A stretch of 35,529 bases of DNA. Origin: an uncultured Clostridia bacterium. GTDB taxonomy: Bacteria > Bacillota > Clostridia > TANB77 > CAG-508. The stretch spans positions 1-35,529 of the forward strand of contig CALXQV010000060.1 in assembly GCA_944390535.1 (NCBI GenBank), written 5' to 3'. Positions 1 through 7,470 of the stretch are shown here, in pieces. The notes beneath the pieces are model-generated. The model worked only from the letters and a program-made list of their open reading frames with translations, had not been told where the DNA came from and made no database searches. A program made the position numbers and the translations under genes. Each line of letters begins with the position of its first letter. Positions within the stretch are counted from its first letter, which is position 1.

Positions 1-624
1 TTAATTGTGTATAATGCAAAACTAATCGCAGGAGATATCAAAGTATCAGGAGAATACAAAAATGCAAAAGATACGATTATCATATGTATTGTAAATGATA
101 ATATACTAAAACGAAATGCATACTTTAATTTAGCCATGTTAAAATATGAAAAAACAGAAGAAATTAGATATGTAAATATGGGGTATGAAAAAGAGGAAGA
201 ATATTTAAGTAATATGTTAAAATATTACATCATAGAATTACCAAAGTTCAAGAAAAAGAAACCAAAGGTAGCAGATTTATTAGAGAAATGGTTATATGTG
301 ATTGGGGGAGATAGAAAAATGATGGAGGAATATCAAAAAGAAAATGAAGAAATCAAAGAAGCAGTAGAGCAATTGACAGAGATGAGTGCCGATGAGTATG
401 AAAGAGAATTATATGAAATTAGAGAAAGGAGTAGATTAACTTACAATACAGAAATGAATGAAGCAAGAAGAAAAGGATTAGAAGAAGGGGAAGCAAAAGG
501 AATAGAAGAAGGTAAAAAACAAAATAAAAAAGAGATTGCTAAAAAAATGAAAGAAGAGGGATTAGATATAAAACTAATTCAAAAAATAACGAATTTAACA
601 GAAGAAGAAATCAATGCATTATAA
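1..624 (+). CDS. Rpn family PD-(D/E)XK nuclease / putative transposase, 5'-truncated by the window edge
   Basis: The reading frame is open from base 1, so the N-terminus, which would carry the nuclease core, lies outside the window. The visible part shows a middle region ending in an IELPKF motif, a short Trp-containing helix and a highly charged C-terminal tail rich in Glu, Lys and Gly (residues about 155-205) with the pattern EEGEAKGIEEGKKQ followed by LIQKITNLTEEEI. This tail and the preceding motif are typical of Rpn/PDDEXK_2 proteins, which are DNA endonucleases linked to recA-independent recombination and often annotated as transposases. The catalytic residues cannot be checked here. 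A GTG at position 7 is in frame but is probably an internal Val codon. Confidence 0.75.
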   Translation, partial: LIVYNAKLIAGDIKVSGEYKNAKDTIIICIVNDNILKRNAYFNLAMLKYEKTEEIRYVNMGYEKEEEYLSNMLKYYIIELPKFKKKKPKVADLLEKWLYVIGGDRKMMEEYQKENEEIKEAVEQLTEMSADEYERELYEIRERSRLTYNTEMNEARRKGLEEGEAKGIEEGKKQNKKEIAKKMKEEGLDIKLIQKITNLTEEEINAL

Positions 625-634
625 ATTTATTGTT

Positions 635-662
635 TTGAGTATGGTTTTAAACAATATATAAT
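635..662 (+). promoter_or_regulatory. Putative sigma-A promoter for the 719-1745 gene pair
   Basis: A -35-like TTGAGT (635-640) and a perfect -10 TATAAT (657-662) are separated by 16 bases. An imperfect inverted repeat (TATGGTTTTAAA at 640-651 and its near complement at 685-696) surrounds the -10 region and would place a hairpin at the start of the transcript. Confidence 0.5.
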
Positions 663-718
663 ACTTTAAAATATAAAAAATATTTTTAAAGCCATATGTT
701 AAGAAAGGAAAAAACTGG

Positions 719-913
719 ATGGATAGATTAGAAAGATTTGAAAAAGCATTACAGGATATATTAAAAAAATATGATAATTTAGGAAAACAATTAGAAGATT
801 TAAGAAATGAAGGAAAAATGAAAACAACGAAATTTCGAGAACTATTAGGTAAAAAGTTAGTATATAATATGATTATTACGATATTTAAAAGATATGATTT
901 GATAGAAAAATAA
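719..913 (+). CDS. Small hypothetical protein (64 aa)
   Basis: I do not recognise a named family with confidence. The protein is short, charged and predicted helical. It opens with a heptad-like amphipathic stretch (residues 2-35, rich in Leu, Glu and Lys) suited to a coiled coil, followed by a basic segment and a hydrophobic C-terminal patch (residues 45-60). It is cytoplasmic by appearance, with no signal peptide or membrane span. An AAGAAAGGA-type ribosome site lies about 9 bases before the ATG, and a promoter lies some 60 bases upstream. The gene ends 22 bases before the 5'-nucleotidase gene, so the two are probably co-transcribed. Confidence 0.6.
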   Translation: MDRLERFEKALQDILKKYDNLGKQLEDLRNEGKMKTTKFRELLGKKLVYNMIITIFKRYDLIEK

Positions 914-935
914 AATTGGATAAGGAAGAAATTTT

Positions 936-1745
936 ATGATATATGTAAATAATGAAAATAAGATAAACATATTAAAAGAAAAGATAAATAAACATAATGT
1001 ATGTGTATTTATGGATTATGATAAAACAATGACATCAAATGAAAGTGAAGATTCATGGGATGTTATTGCAAATAAGAAAGTAATGGGAGAAGCAATTTCA
1101 AACGATGCAAATACATATTATGAAAAATATGGATTTGTAGAGTTTAATTATAATATGAATGAAAAAGAAAGAGAAAAGTATATCATTAAATGGTATGATG
1201 AATGTATGGATTTATATTATCAATATGGATTAACAAAGGAAAAACTGAAATTATCCATTCATAACAGCAAAATAGTTTTTAGAGAGGGTGTAAAAGAGCT
1301 TCTTTTTCAATTATATAAACAAAATATTCCAGTTATTATTTTATCAGCGGGAATTGGAAATGTGATACAAGAAGTATTAAAAGACAGAAATTGTTATTAT
1401 GAGAACATTACCATTATTAGTAATTTTATACAATTTAATGAAAAAGGAGAAATGGTAAAATTTTCTAATCATATGATTCATAGCTTAAATAAAAATATAG
1501 ATAAAGTAGAAAATCCTAATATAAAAGAGATGATAAAAAATAAAGAATATAGAATCGTAATAGGGGATTTAGTGGAAGATATTCATATGATGGGAAATTA
1601 TGAAGAAGAAAAATCATTAAAAATAGGATTTTTAAATAAAAATATAAAAGAAAATTTAGAAATATATAAAAAGAACTTTGATATTGTCCTAACAAAAGAA
1701 AATAATTTTTATGATATAGAAAAGTATATCATACAAAAAAATTAA
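936..1745 (+). CDS. Pyrimidine 5'-nucleotidase-like HAD phosphatase (UMPH-1 / cN-III family)
   Basis: This is a HAD-superfamily phosphatase of the type that dephosphorylates (pyrimidine) nucleoside monophosphates. HAD motif I is visible as MDYDKTMT near residue 26 (nucleophile Asp and acid/base Asp), motif II as ILSAGIG near residue 135, and motif IV as IGDLVED near residue 208. Between motifs I and II lies a helical cap with an EKYG...W(Y/W)DECMDL pattern, and after motif II a run reading ISNFIQFNEKG and MIHSLNKN. Both match the cytosolic 5'-nucleotidase III/UMPH-1 layout known mainly from eukaryotes. An AAGGAAG ribosome site precedes the ATG by about 8 bases. The gene faces the next one convergently with only 7 bases between stops. 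Its substrate is inferred from family only. Confidence 0.8.
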   Translation: MIYVNNENKINILKEKINKHNVCVFMDYDKTMTSNESEDSWDVIANKKVMGEAISNDANTYYEKYGFVEFNYNMNEKEREKYIIKWYDECMDLYYQYGLTKEKLKLSIHNSKIVFREGVKELLFQLYKQNIPVIILSAGIGNVIQEVLKDRNCYYENITIISNFIQFNEKGEMVKFSNHMIHSLNKNIDKVENPNIKEMIKNKEYRIVIGDLVEDIHMMGNYEEEKSLKIGFLNKNIKENLEIYKKNFDIVLTKENNFYDIEKYIIQKN

Positions 1746-1752
1746 GCAAGAA

Positions 1753-2145
1753 CTATCTAACTAAGTCCTTGCTGGTTTCTTCATTACTATCATTGGTTTT
1801 ATAATAAAAAGCATCGAATTGACTTTTTATGACATTCCATAATTTAATGCATTGATAATACTCTGAAGGAAGAGAAAGTCGAGGAAAAGGGTTTTCCATA
1901 TTGGCTTTCATAAAATTTTCGCTACGAAGTATTTTTTCAAATTTAGGTAAAGAAGGACATATGAAAGTACCTTCTTCACAGATAAAGTAAAGGGGTGAGC
2001 CTTTTACATAAACTCTTATTTCGGAATATGCAGGTTTTATAATTCGGTTAGGAGGACCAGGAACATAGTGAGTTTTCATGCCTTCATCAGGAATTTTAAA
2101 GGCCAAGTTCATTAAATCATTTAAAGTATCAATTTTATAATTCAT
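1753..2145 (-). CDS. Hypothetical protein (130 aa)
   Basis: I do not recognise the family. The start is set at 2145 because a strong AAGGAG ribosome site lies 8 bases upstream and a good promoter (2173-2201) lies just beyond. A longer reading frame to 2310 would run back through that promoter and encode an improbable hydrophobic leader. The protein is soluble-looking, with a Pro/Gly-rich turn (YVPGPPNR near residue 28), a predicted beta segment (IRVYVKGSPLYFICEEGTF), and a C-terminal helical part containing WNVIKSQFDAFYYK. No membrane span or catalytic motif is obvious. Confidence 0.6.
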   Translation of the reverse strand: MNYKIDTLNDLMNLAFKIPDEGMKTHYVPGPPNRIIKPAYSEIRVYVKGSPLYFICEEGTFICPSLPKFEKILRSENFMKANMENPFPRLSLPSEYYQCIKLWNVIKSQFDAFYYKTNDSNEETSKDLVR

Positions 2146-2172
2146 AATAACACTCCTTAAATATACATAAAC

Positions 2173-2201
2173 AGTATACCATATTTCTATAAACTTTGCA
2201 A
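2173..2201 (-). promoter_or_regulatory. Promoter for the 1753-2145 gene
   Basis: Read on the minus strand, TTGCAA (2201-2196) and TATACT (2178-2173) are 17 bases apart, close to the sigma-A consensus. An 11-base direct repeat, ATTTCTATAAA, occurs at 2183-2193 inside the spacer and again at 2212-2222 upstream of the -35. Confidence 0.65.
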
Positions 2202-2228
2202 TGATAAATGAATTTCTATAAAATGAGA

Positions 2229-2256
2229 TAGACTTTTTTAATATAAATGATATAAT
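2229..2256 (+). promoter_or_regulatory. Promoter for the DUF4116 gene
   Basis: TAGACT (2229-2234) and a perfect TATAAT (2251-2256) are 16 bases apart. Transcription would begin near 2263, so the in-frame ATG at 2261 cannot be the start codon; the downstream ATG at 2285 fits. Confidence 0.55.
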
Positions 2257-2284
2257 ACAAATGATTAGGAAAGGAATGAATAAA

Positions 2285-2797
2285 ATGGACATAGAAGAAA
2301 TAGAAAACAATTGTGATAATAAAGAGAAAATAATACAAGCAGTAAAAGAAAACGGAAAAAATCTAGAATTAGCATCAGAAGAATTACGAGATGATAAAGA
2401 AGTGGTTATGGAAGCTCTAAAACAAGATGGAGAAGCTTTAGAGTTTGCAAGTACAAGATTAAAAGGAGATAAAGAAGTAATAAAATTAGCTACTAAAACA
2501 GCACCATGGACAGTCTGTTATGCATCAGAAGAACTAGCAGGAGACAAAGAAATTATGTTAGAATGTTGTAAACAATATGGACAAGCTTTATATTATGCAT
2601 CAGAGGAACTACGAGATGATAAAGATGTGGTAAAAGCAGCAGTTGAGAATAAAGGAATTATTATTAAATATGCCAGTAAACGACTACTTGAAGATAAAGA
2701 ATTAGCACAAATTGCTGTAAAACAAAATAAACAAGCATATCATTTTATTTCCAATAAATTAAAACAAGAGGAAGATATAAAAAAGTTAATAGAGTAG
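2285..2797 (+). CDS. DUF4116 repeat protein
   Basis: The protein is built almost entirely of about five tandem helical units of roughly 24 residues with the core ASEELRDDKEVVxxAxKxxGxAL, the hallmark of DUF4116. The units occur at about residues 20-45, 45-70, 75-100, 100-125 and 125-150. Function is unknown; such repeats form alpha-solenoid-like protein-interaction surfaces and are common in gut bacteria. Two units (DNA around 2368 and 2598) are nearly identical, suggesting recent internal duplication. The start at 2285 is chosen because the promoter excludes 2261, and AGGAAAGGA lies about 9 bases upstream. The gene stands alone and is closed by a hairpin terminator at 2797. Confidence 0.8.
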   Translation: MDIEEIENNCDNKEKIIQAVKENGKNLELASEELRDDKEVVMEALKQDGEALEFASTRLKGDKEVIKLATKTAPWTVCYASEELAGDKEIMLECCKQYGQALYYASEELRDDKDVVKAAVENKGIIIKYASKRLLEDKELAQIAVKQNKQAYHFISNKLKQEEDIKKLIE

Positions 2798-2836
2798 AAA
2801 AAATGCTATCAAAAATGATAGTGTTTTTTCTATTAA
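2797..2836 (+). terminator. Rho-independent terminator after the DUF4116 gene
   Basis: A 14-bp stem (2797-2810 paired with 2817-2830, including two G-T wobbles) with a 6-base loop is flanked by an A run on the left and a T run on the right. It begins at the last base of the stop codon. Confidence 0.8.
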
Positions 2837-2845
2837 GGCTTGAAA

Positions 2846-2873
2846 TTTACAATGATATATCTTAGAATATATA
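2846..2873 (+). promoter_or_regulatory. Putative promoter for yfcE
   Basis: TTTACA (2846-2851) and TATATA (2868-2873) are 16 bases apart, about 50 bases before the yfcE start and directly after the preceding terminator. Confidence 0.45.
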
Positions 2874-2921
2874 CGAATTAATTATCATAAAAATTAGAAA
2901 AGGAAGAAAGGAATGAGTTTT

Positions 2922-3464
2922 ATGAGAGTATTAGTTGTATCAGATATTCATGGTTCAAGTGTATATGCAGATAAATTAAAAGAAATTATAAAACAGGAAA
3001 AACCAGAAAAAATAGTGGTATTAGGAGATTTGTATTATCATGGACCAAGAAATCCATTAACAGATGGATATGACCCAATGAAAGTAGCAAAAGTATTAAA
3101 TAGTGTAAAAGATAAATTAGAAGTCATAAGAGGAAATTGTGATGCAGAAGTAGATCAAATGGTTTCAGAGTTTGAAATAAAAGAATATATATTAGAAAAA
3201 ATAAACGGAAAAACTATATTTTTTACACATGGACATAAATATAATATGGATAATCTACCAAATGAAGATTTTGACATCATGTTTTATGGACATTTTCATA
3301 CTTGTTTTATTAAAAAATATGATAATCAATTGTTTGTAAATCCAGGTTCAATTACATTACCAAAAGAGAATACACCACATAGTTATGCGATGATAGAAGA
3401 AAAAGATATTATCATAAAAGATGTTGATGGAAATGTGGTAGAAGAATATAGATATAAAGAATAA
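2922..3464 (+). CDS. yfcE: YfcE-type metallophosphodiesterase
   Basis: This is a calcineurin-like phosphoesterase of the YfcE/MJ0936 family; E. coli YfcE is a Mn-dependent phosphodiesterase with no settled physiological substrate. All five metal-binding motifs are present in order: SDIHG near residue 8, LGDLYYHGPRN near 37, RGNCDAEVDQM near 73, THGHKYN near 104 and YGHFHT near 124, with NPGS following. The HGPRN and CDxEVDQM signatures are those of true YfcE rather than general phosphoesterases, and the length (180 aa) matches the family. The ATG at 2922 is preferred over 2913 because AAGAAAGGA abuts the latter but sits 10 bases before the former. The gene faces mgtA convergently across a large palindromic element. 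Confidence 0.9.
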   Translation: MRVLVVSDIHGSSVYADKLKEIIKQEKPEKIVVLGDLYYHGPRNPLTDGYDPMKVAKVLNSVKDKLEVIRGNCDAEVDQMVSEFEIKEYILEKINGKTIFFTHGHKYNMDNLPNEDFDIMFYGHFHTCFIKKYDNQLFVNPGSITLPKENTPHSYAMIEEKDIIIKDVDGNVVEEYRYKE

Positions 3465-3480
3465 CTTTAAGAGATTTTGA

Positions 3481-3776
3481 GGGAATTTGGGGACGGACTC
3501 ATTTTTCCCGTTTTCAATTTTATAAATAAAAAATATAGAATATAAAACCATTACACAATTTTGTATAAGCTAAATTTTCATAGAAATTCTTGAATAAAAA
3601 AGTGAGCCTCTTTCATTATTGCTTAAAATTTTAAGCAAAATGAACATTCCTCACTTTTTTATTTTAGAATTTCTAAGTTCAAATTTAGATACACAAAATG
3701 TTTCATTTTTTTATATTCTATATTTTTTGATACTTAATTTTAAAAAAGGGAAAAATGAGTCCGTCTCCAAATTCCC
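3481..3776. repeat. 296-bp imperfect palindromic element (MITE/REPIN-like)
   Basis: The whole interval is one long inverted repeat centred exactly between 3628 and 3629. The outer 29 bases of the arms agree at 28 positions and include GGGGACGGACTCATTTTTC. The middle of each arm matches at most positions with single-base gaps, and the core GCTTAAAATTTTAAGC (3621-3636) is perfectly palindromic. No protein-coding capacity is evident; short frames inside are by-products. It lies between convergent yfcE and mgtA, and its last base is the final G of the mgtA TAG stop. It would act as a bidirectional terminator. The structure resembles a non-autonomous mobile palindrome; GGGGACGG-type ends are, to my knowledge, often seen in intergenic repeats linked to REP-associated (Y1) transposases, but none is present here. 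No clear target-site duplication is seen. Confidence 0.85.
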
Positions 3777-6385
3777 TAAATCCATTCACCATATTTCTTT
3801 ATATAAATCTTTTTTGCAAACATAGCCAATATACAATATAAGAAAGTAACAATTAGAATAAGTGCAATATATTGACCAGCAATAGGAACAAGTCCAATGA
3901 AACTACCTAAAGGTGTAAAAGGTACAATAATACCGATTAATATTAATAAGATAGAAGAGAAATATACCATCTTATTAGCATTACTTTGTATAAAAGGTAT
4001 TTTTGCAGTTCTAACAATATGCATACCAACTAAATTAGAAACAATACTATACGTAAACCAGATGGTTTGGAAAAGTGCGGCTTCTCTTACACCAAATACA
4101 AACCATAAAGAAGCAAATACAATTAAATCAAAGATAGAACTAACAGGTCCCATAAATAGCATAAAATGTTTTAAACTCTTGATATCTAGTTTTTTAGGTT
4201 TTCGTACAATTTCAGCATCTACATCATCAAAAGGAAGTGTCATTTGTCCAAAGTCATATAATAAACCTTCTACTAACAATTGAATAGGTGTTTCTGGTAA
4301 AAATGGTAAAGCAATACTTGCAATAATAACAGACAATACTTCACCAAAATTAAAACTAGTTGCTAATTTAATATATTTCATTAAGTTGGCAAAAGTTTTT
4401 CTTCCTTCTGTGACACCATCTAACAACACGTTTAAATCTTTTTCTAATAAAATGATATCTGCAGATTCTTTTGCAATATCAACAGCGGTATCTACTGAAA
4501 TACCAACGTCTGAATTGGTTAGGGAAGGACTATCATTAATCCCATCACCCATATATCCAACAACATTACCTTGTTCTTTTAATAATCGTACAATTCTTGC
4601 TTTCTGAATAGGAGATAATTTTGCAAAGATATTATTTTTTCTAATTAATCTATGAACAGCCACATCTGGTAACTTATCTAATTCATTTCCTAAGATAATA
4701 TTTTTAGACTTGATATTTACTTTGTCGCAGATACATTTTGTAACTTCTGCATTATCACCAGTTAAAACAATCACACGAATACCAGCTTTGTTCATTCTTT
4801 CAACAGCTTCTTTAGCACTTTCTTTTGGTGGATCTAAAAAGCCAATGAAACCAATTAATATCATATTTTTTTCATCTTTTACTTCAAAATCATAGTTTGG
4901 TTCATTACTATATTTTTTACAAACGGCAATAACTCTTAAGCCTTCTTTATTTAAACCTTTGCTAATCCTTTGAATATTTTCTTTAATTTCTTTTGTTAAA
5001 GGTGAAACTTCTCCTCTATATTCAACTGAAGTAGAAATATTTAAAATTTCTTCTACAGCACCTTTAGTAATTAACTCGTCTTTTCCTTCTGGATTTTTTA
5101 CAGCAATAGATAAACGCCTACGAGCAAAATCAAAAGGAATTTCATCTAGCTTTATATATTTACCAGTTAATTCTGGCATATTGTATTCTTTACCTCGATT
5201 GATAACTGCTTCATCAATATTACTTCTTAGACCAGTTTGAAGATTAGCATTTAAATATGCATATTTTAAAACACCGATATCTTCGTCACCTTTTATATCT
5301 AAATACTTTTCTAAAACAATTTTATCCTCTGTTAAAGTTCCTGTTTTGTCTGTGCATAAAATGTTCATAGCACCAAAATTTTGAATGGCATCTAGTTTTT
5401 TTACAATTGTCTTTTTCTTTGACATTTTGACAGCACCCTTTGATAAACAAGAAGATAAAATAACAGGAAGTAATAGAGGGGTAATGGCAATAGAAATCGC
5501 TACTGCAAATGTAAATGCTGTTACCATACTATGTTTTGAAAAATTTAAAATGAAAACAACAGGGATAATAATCAGCATAAATTTAATTAATAGCCTACTA
5601 ATGTTTTCTATTCCTTTTTGAAAAGCTGTTTTAGGTTTACCAGCAGTTAAGGTATGTGCAATTTTTCCAAAATAAGTAGAATCTGCTGTTTTAATAACCA
5701 CTCCTTTTGCACTGCCTGAAATGACATTGGTTCCCATAAAACAAATTGTGTCTAAATCAGCAATACTATCTAAATCTTCAGAACTTACTTCAGATTCTAC
5801 TAATTTTTTTACAGCATCAGATTCACCTGTTAAAGAAGATTGCCCAACATATAAATCTGTTGCTTCTATCATTCTTAAATCAGCAGGAATCATACTACCA
5901 GCAGAAAGACTAACAATATCACCTAAAGTTACATCTTTGATAGGGATTTGTATTTCTTTACCATCTCTAATAACATGGCAAGTGGTGGCAACAAGTTCTT
6001 TTAGTTCATTAGCTGCTTTATTAGAACGGTATTCTTCAAAAAAATCTAATAGTGTACTAGCGGTAACGAGTATAGCAATAACGATAATATTGGCATAGCT
6101 AGGTGTTTCAGGTAAAATAACATCTGTATAACATAATAATAAAGTAATTCCTAATAAAATTAAATTAAAAGGTGTAAACAAACTTTCTAAAAAATAATGA
6201 TACCATTTTTTTGGCTTTGCTTGTCTAATCATATTTGGACCTAGTTGTTTTAGTTTGTATTCAGCCTCTTTTGAAGTAAGCCCATTTTCTTTAATTTGAA
6301 ATTTTTTCATAAAATCATTTTTAGAGAGTAAACATTCTTGTCCATAAAGTTTGGAAACATTTACTTCCTCTTTTGTGTTTGACAT
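3776..6385 (-). CDS. mgtA: Magnesium-importing P-type ATPase (MgtA-like, P3B)
   Basis: A P-type ATPase of 869 aa in the inner membrane, matching MgtA/MgtB in length and layout (Mg2+ uptake at ATP cost). From the N-terminus it has a cytosolic leader, two membrane spans beginning FTPFNLILLG, the actuator domain with LTGES (near residue 186), a second pair of spans, the phosphorylation motif CTDKTGTLTED (near 345), an ATP-binding domain, the hinge GDGINDSP, and further C-terminal spans. The sequence IQNFGAMNILCTDKTGTLT is characteristic of MgtA. The M4 motif usually written TPEMLP reads TPLLLP here, losing the Glu. A GGGAGATGAT ribosome-like stretch precedes ATG 6385; the in-frame ATG at 6397 directly abuts it and is less likely. 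No M-box riboswitch is visible upstream. Confidence 0.88.
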   Translation of the reverse strand: MSNTKEEVNVSKLYGQECLLSKNDFMKKFQIKENGLTSKEAEYKLKQLGPNMIRQAKPKKWYHYFLESLFTPFNLILLGITLLLCYTDVILPETPSYANIIVIAILVTASTLLDFFEEYRSNKAANELKELVATTCHVIRDGKEIQIPIKDVTLGDIVSLSAGSMIPADLRMIEATDLYVGQSSLTGESDAVKKLVESEVSSEDLDSIADLDTICFMGTNVISGSAKGVVIKTADSTYFGKIAHTLTAGKPKTAFQKGIENISRLLIKFMLIIIPVVFILNFSKHSMVTAFTFAVAISIAITPLLLPVILSSCLSKGAVKMSKKKTIVKKLDAIQNFGAMNILCTDKTGTLTEDKIVLEKYLDIKGDEDIGVLKYAYLNANLQTGLRSNIDEAVINRGKEYNMPELTGKYIKLDEIPFDFARRRLSIAVKNPEGKDELITKGAVEEILNISTSVEYRGEVSPLTKEIKENIQRISKGLNKEGLRVIAVCKKYSNEPNYDFEVKDEKNMILIGFIGFLDPPKESAKEAVERMNKAGIRVIVLTGDNAEVTKCICDKVNIKSKNIILGNELDKLPDVAVHRLIRKNNIFAKLSPIQKARIVRLLKEQGNVVGYMGDGINDSPSLTNSDVGISVDTAVDIAKESADIILLEKDLNVLLDGVTEGRKTFANLMKYIKLATSFNFGEVLSVIIASIALPFLPETPIQLLVEGLLYDFGQMTLPFDDVDAEIVRKPKKLDIKSLKHFMLFMGPVSSIFDLIVFASLWFVFGVREAALFQTIWFTYSIVSNLVGMHIVRTAKIPFIQSNANKMVYFSSILLILIGIIVPFTPLGSFIGLVPIAGQYIALILIVTFLYCILAMFAKKIYIKKYGEWI

Positions 6386-6427
6386 GTGTATAATCATCTC
6401 CCTTTCTTTTGTTTAAAGTTCTTTATC

Positions 6428-6433
6428 ATTATA
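6428..6433 (-). promoter_or_regulatory. mgtA: Possible -10 box of the mgtA promoter
   Basis: On the minus strand a perfect TATAAT lies about 43 bases before the mgtA start. The -35 region is weak (a TTGTTT 19 bases further upstream), so strength may depend on an activator or an extended -10. Confidence 0.35.
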
Positions 6434-6473
6434 CCACAATGCAATAGAAATAAAACAAATTGGTAGAAAAATA

Positions 6474-6503
6474 TTGTAAAATTATAGAAGTTTTATATAT
6501 AAT
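6474..6503 (+). promoter_or_regulatory. Promoter for the AIM24 gene
   Basis: TTGTAA (6474-6479) and TATAAT (6498-6503) are separated by 18 bases, about 30 bases before the start codon. Confidence 0.6.
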
Positions 6504-6533
6504 GGGTTTGAAAAAGAAAAAGGAGGTATTTTT

Positions 6534-7334
6534 ATGATTTCAGTGAAAAACTTATTTGACAATGATGATGTAAAAATTATAGAAAGAAAAGGAAATATTT
6601 CAGTTGTTGAATACCAAAGAGATGTGAGTGTAAATAAATTAACAGCTATGTCAGAATATTTTGCTGCAAAGATGAATGTGAGGAGAAGACAAGTCGTTAT
6701 TCAATTACAAGGAGATGAATATGTAACCAGTGCTGGAGCAATGCAATGGATGGCAGGTAATATTGAATCAAAAACAAATGTAAAAGGAGTAGGAGATTTT
6801 ATAGGAAAAGCCATCAAAGGAAGTGTAACAAGCGAATCAACAGTAAAACCAAAATATCACGGTACAGGGCTATTAGCATTAGAACCAACCTATGATTATA
6901 TTTTGCTAGAAGATGTAGGAAGTTGGAATGGTAGTATGGTATTAGAAGATGGTTTATTCTTAGCTTGTGAAGCAAGTCTAAATACAAATGTTGTCATGAG
7001 AAGTAATTTATCATCAGCCGTATTAGGTGGAGAAGGATTATTCAATTTAAAATTGTCAGGACAAGGAATTGCAGTTTTAGAAAGTCCTGTTCCAAGAGAA
7101 GAATTAATTGAAATAGAATTGCAAAATGACCAGATAAAAATAGATGGAAATATGGCAATTGCATGGTCTGATACATTAGATTTTACAGTGGAAAAATCTA
7201 CAAGAAGTTTATTAGGTTCAGCGGTTGCAGGAGAAGGGTTTGTAAATGTTTATAGAGGAACTGGAAAGATATTGATGACACCAGTTAGACCAGAAGCTAC
7301 AAATAACATATTGACATATAGGTCTAAAAAATAA
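6534..7334 (+). CDS. AIM24 family protein (TIGR00266 / former DUF124)
   Basis: The protein (266 aa) has the glycine-punctuated beta-rich pattern of the AIM24 family, a double-stranded beta-helix related to tryptophan-RNA-binding attenuator folds. Diagnostic stretches are LQGDEYVTSAGAMQWMAGNIE (around residues 60-80), GTGLLALEP (near 110), VLGGEGLFNLKLSGQG (near 165) and GEGFVNVYRGTGKILMTP near the C-terminus. Bacterial members are of unknown biochemical function; the mitochondrial namesake affects inner-membrane organisation. It has no signal peptide or membrane span. An AAGGAGG ribosome site precedes the ATG, and it is a single-gene unit with its own promoter and a hairpin terminator. It is divergent from mgtA. 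Confidence 0.85.
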   Translation: MISVKNLFDNDDVKIIERKGNISVVEYQRDVSVNKLTAMSEYFAAKMNVRRRQVVIQLQGDEYVTSAGAMQWMAGNIESKTNVKGVGDFIGKAIKGSVTSESTVKPKYHGTGLLALEPTYDYILLEDVGSWNGSMVLEDGLFLACEASLNTNVVMRSNLSSAVLGGEGLFNLKLSGQGIAVLESPVPREELIEIELQNDQIKIDGNMAIAWSDTLDFTVEKSTRSLLGSAVAGEGFVNVYRGTGKILMTPVRPEATNNILTYRSKK

Positions 7335-7344
7335 AAAATGATGC

Positions 7345-7388
7345 AAAAAAATGTACACAAAATTATAAAATTTGATGTACATTTTTTT
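7345..7388 (+). terminator. Terminator after the AIM24 gene
   Basis: A perfect 13-bp stem (7345-7357 with 7376-7388), A-rich on the left arm and ending in seven T on the right, around an 18-base loop. Confidence 0.85.
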
Positions 7389-7470
7389 ATGAAACGCATT
7401 ACTATACAATTTTATAAAAATATGATAAAACTATGTTGGAAGGACAAAGAATAAAAGAAGGGAGAAACAT

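Noticed and set aside
1745..1774. Hairpin AGCAAG/CTTGCT at the convergent ends of the 5'-nucleotidase and 130-aa genes
   Set aside because: The stem is short with a mismatch, lacks a T run and lies inside coding sequence of the minus-strand gene.
2146..2310. N-terminal hydrophobic extension of the 1753-2145 gene
   Set aside because: It would be read through a good promoter and beyond a strong ribosome site at the internal ATG, and overlaps the start of the DUF4116 gene.
3357..3825. Short frames inside the palindromic element
   Set aside because: They are artefacts of the inverted repeat and have no start signals or family similarity.
3897..6098. Several open frames on the plus strand opposite mgtA
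   Set aside because: They lie entirely antisense to a strongly conserved ATPase, lack ribosome sites and show no recognisable domains.
6398..6533. Mg2+ riboswitch (M-box) before mgtA
   Set aside because: The intergenic space is only about 140 bases, AT-rich and without a conserved structured core or terminator hairpin.
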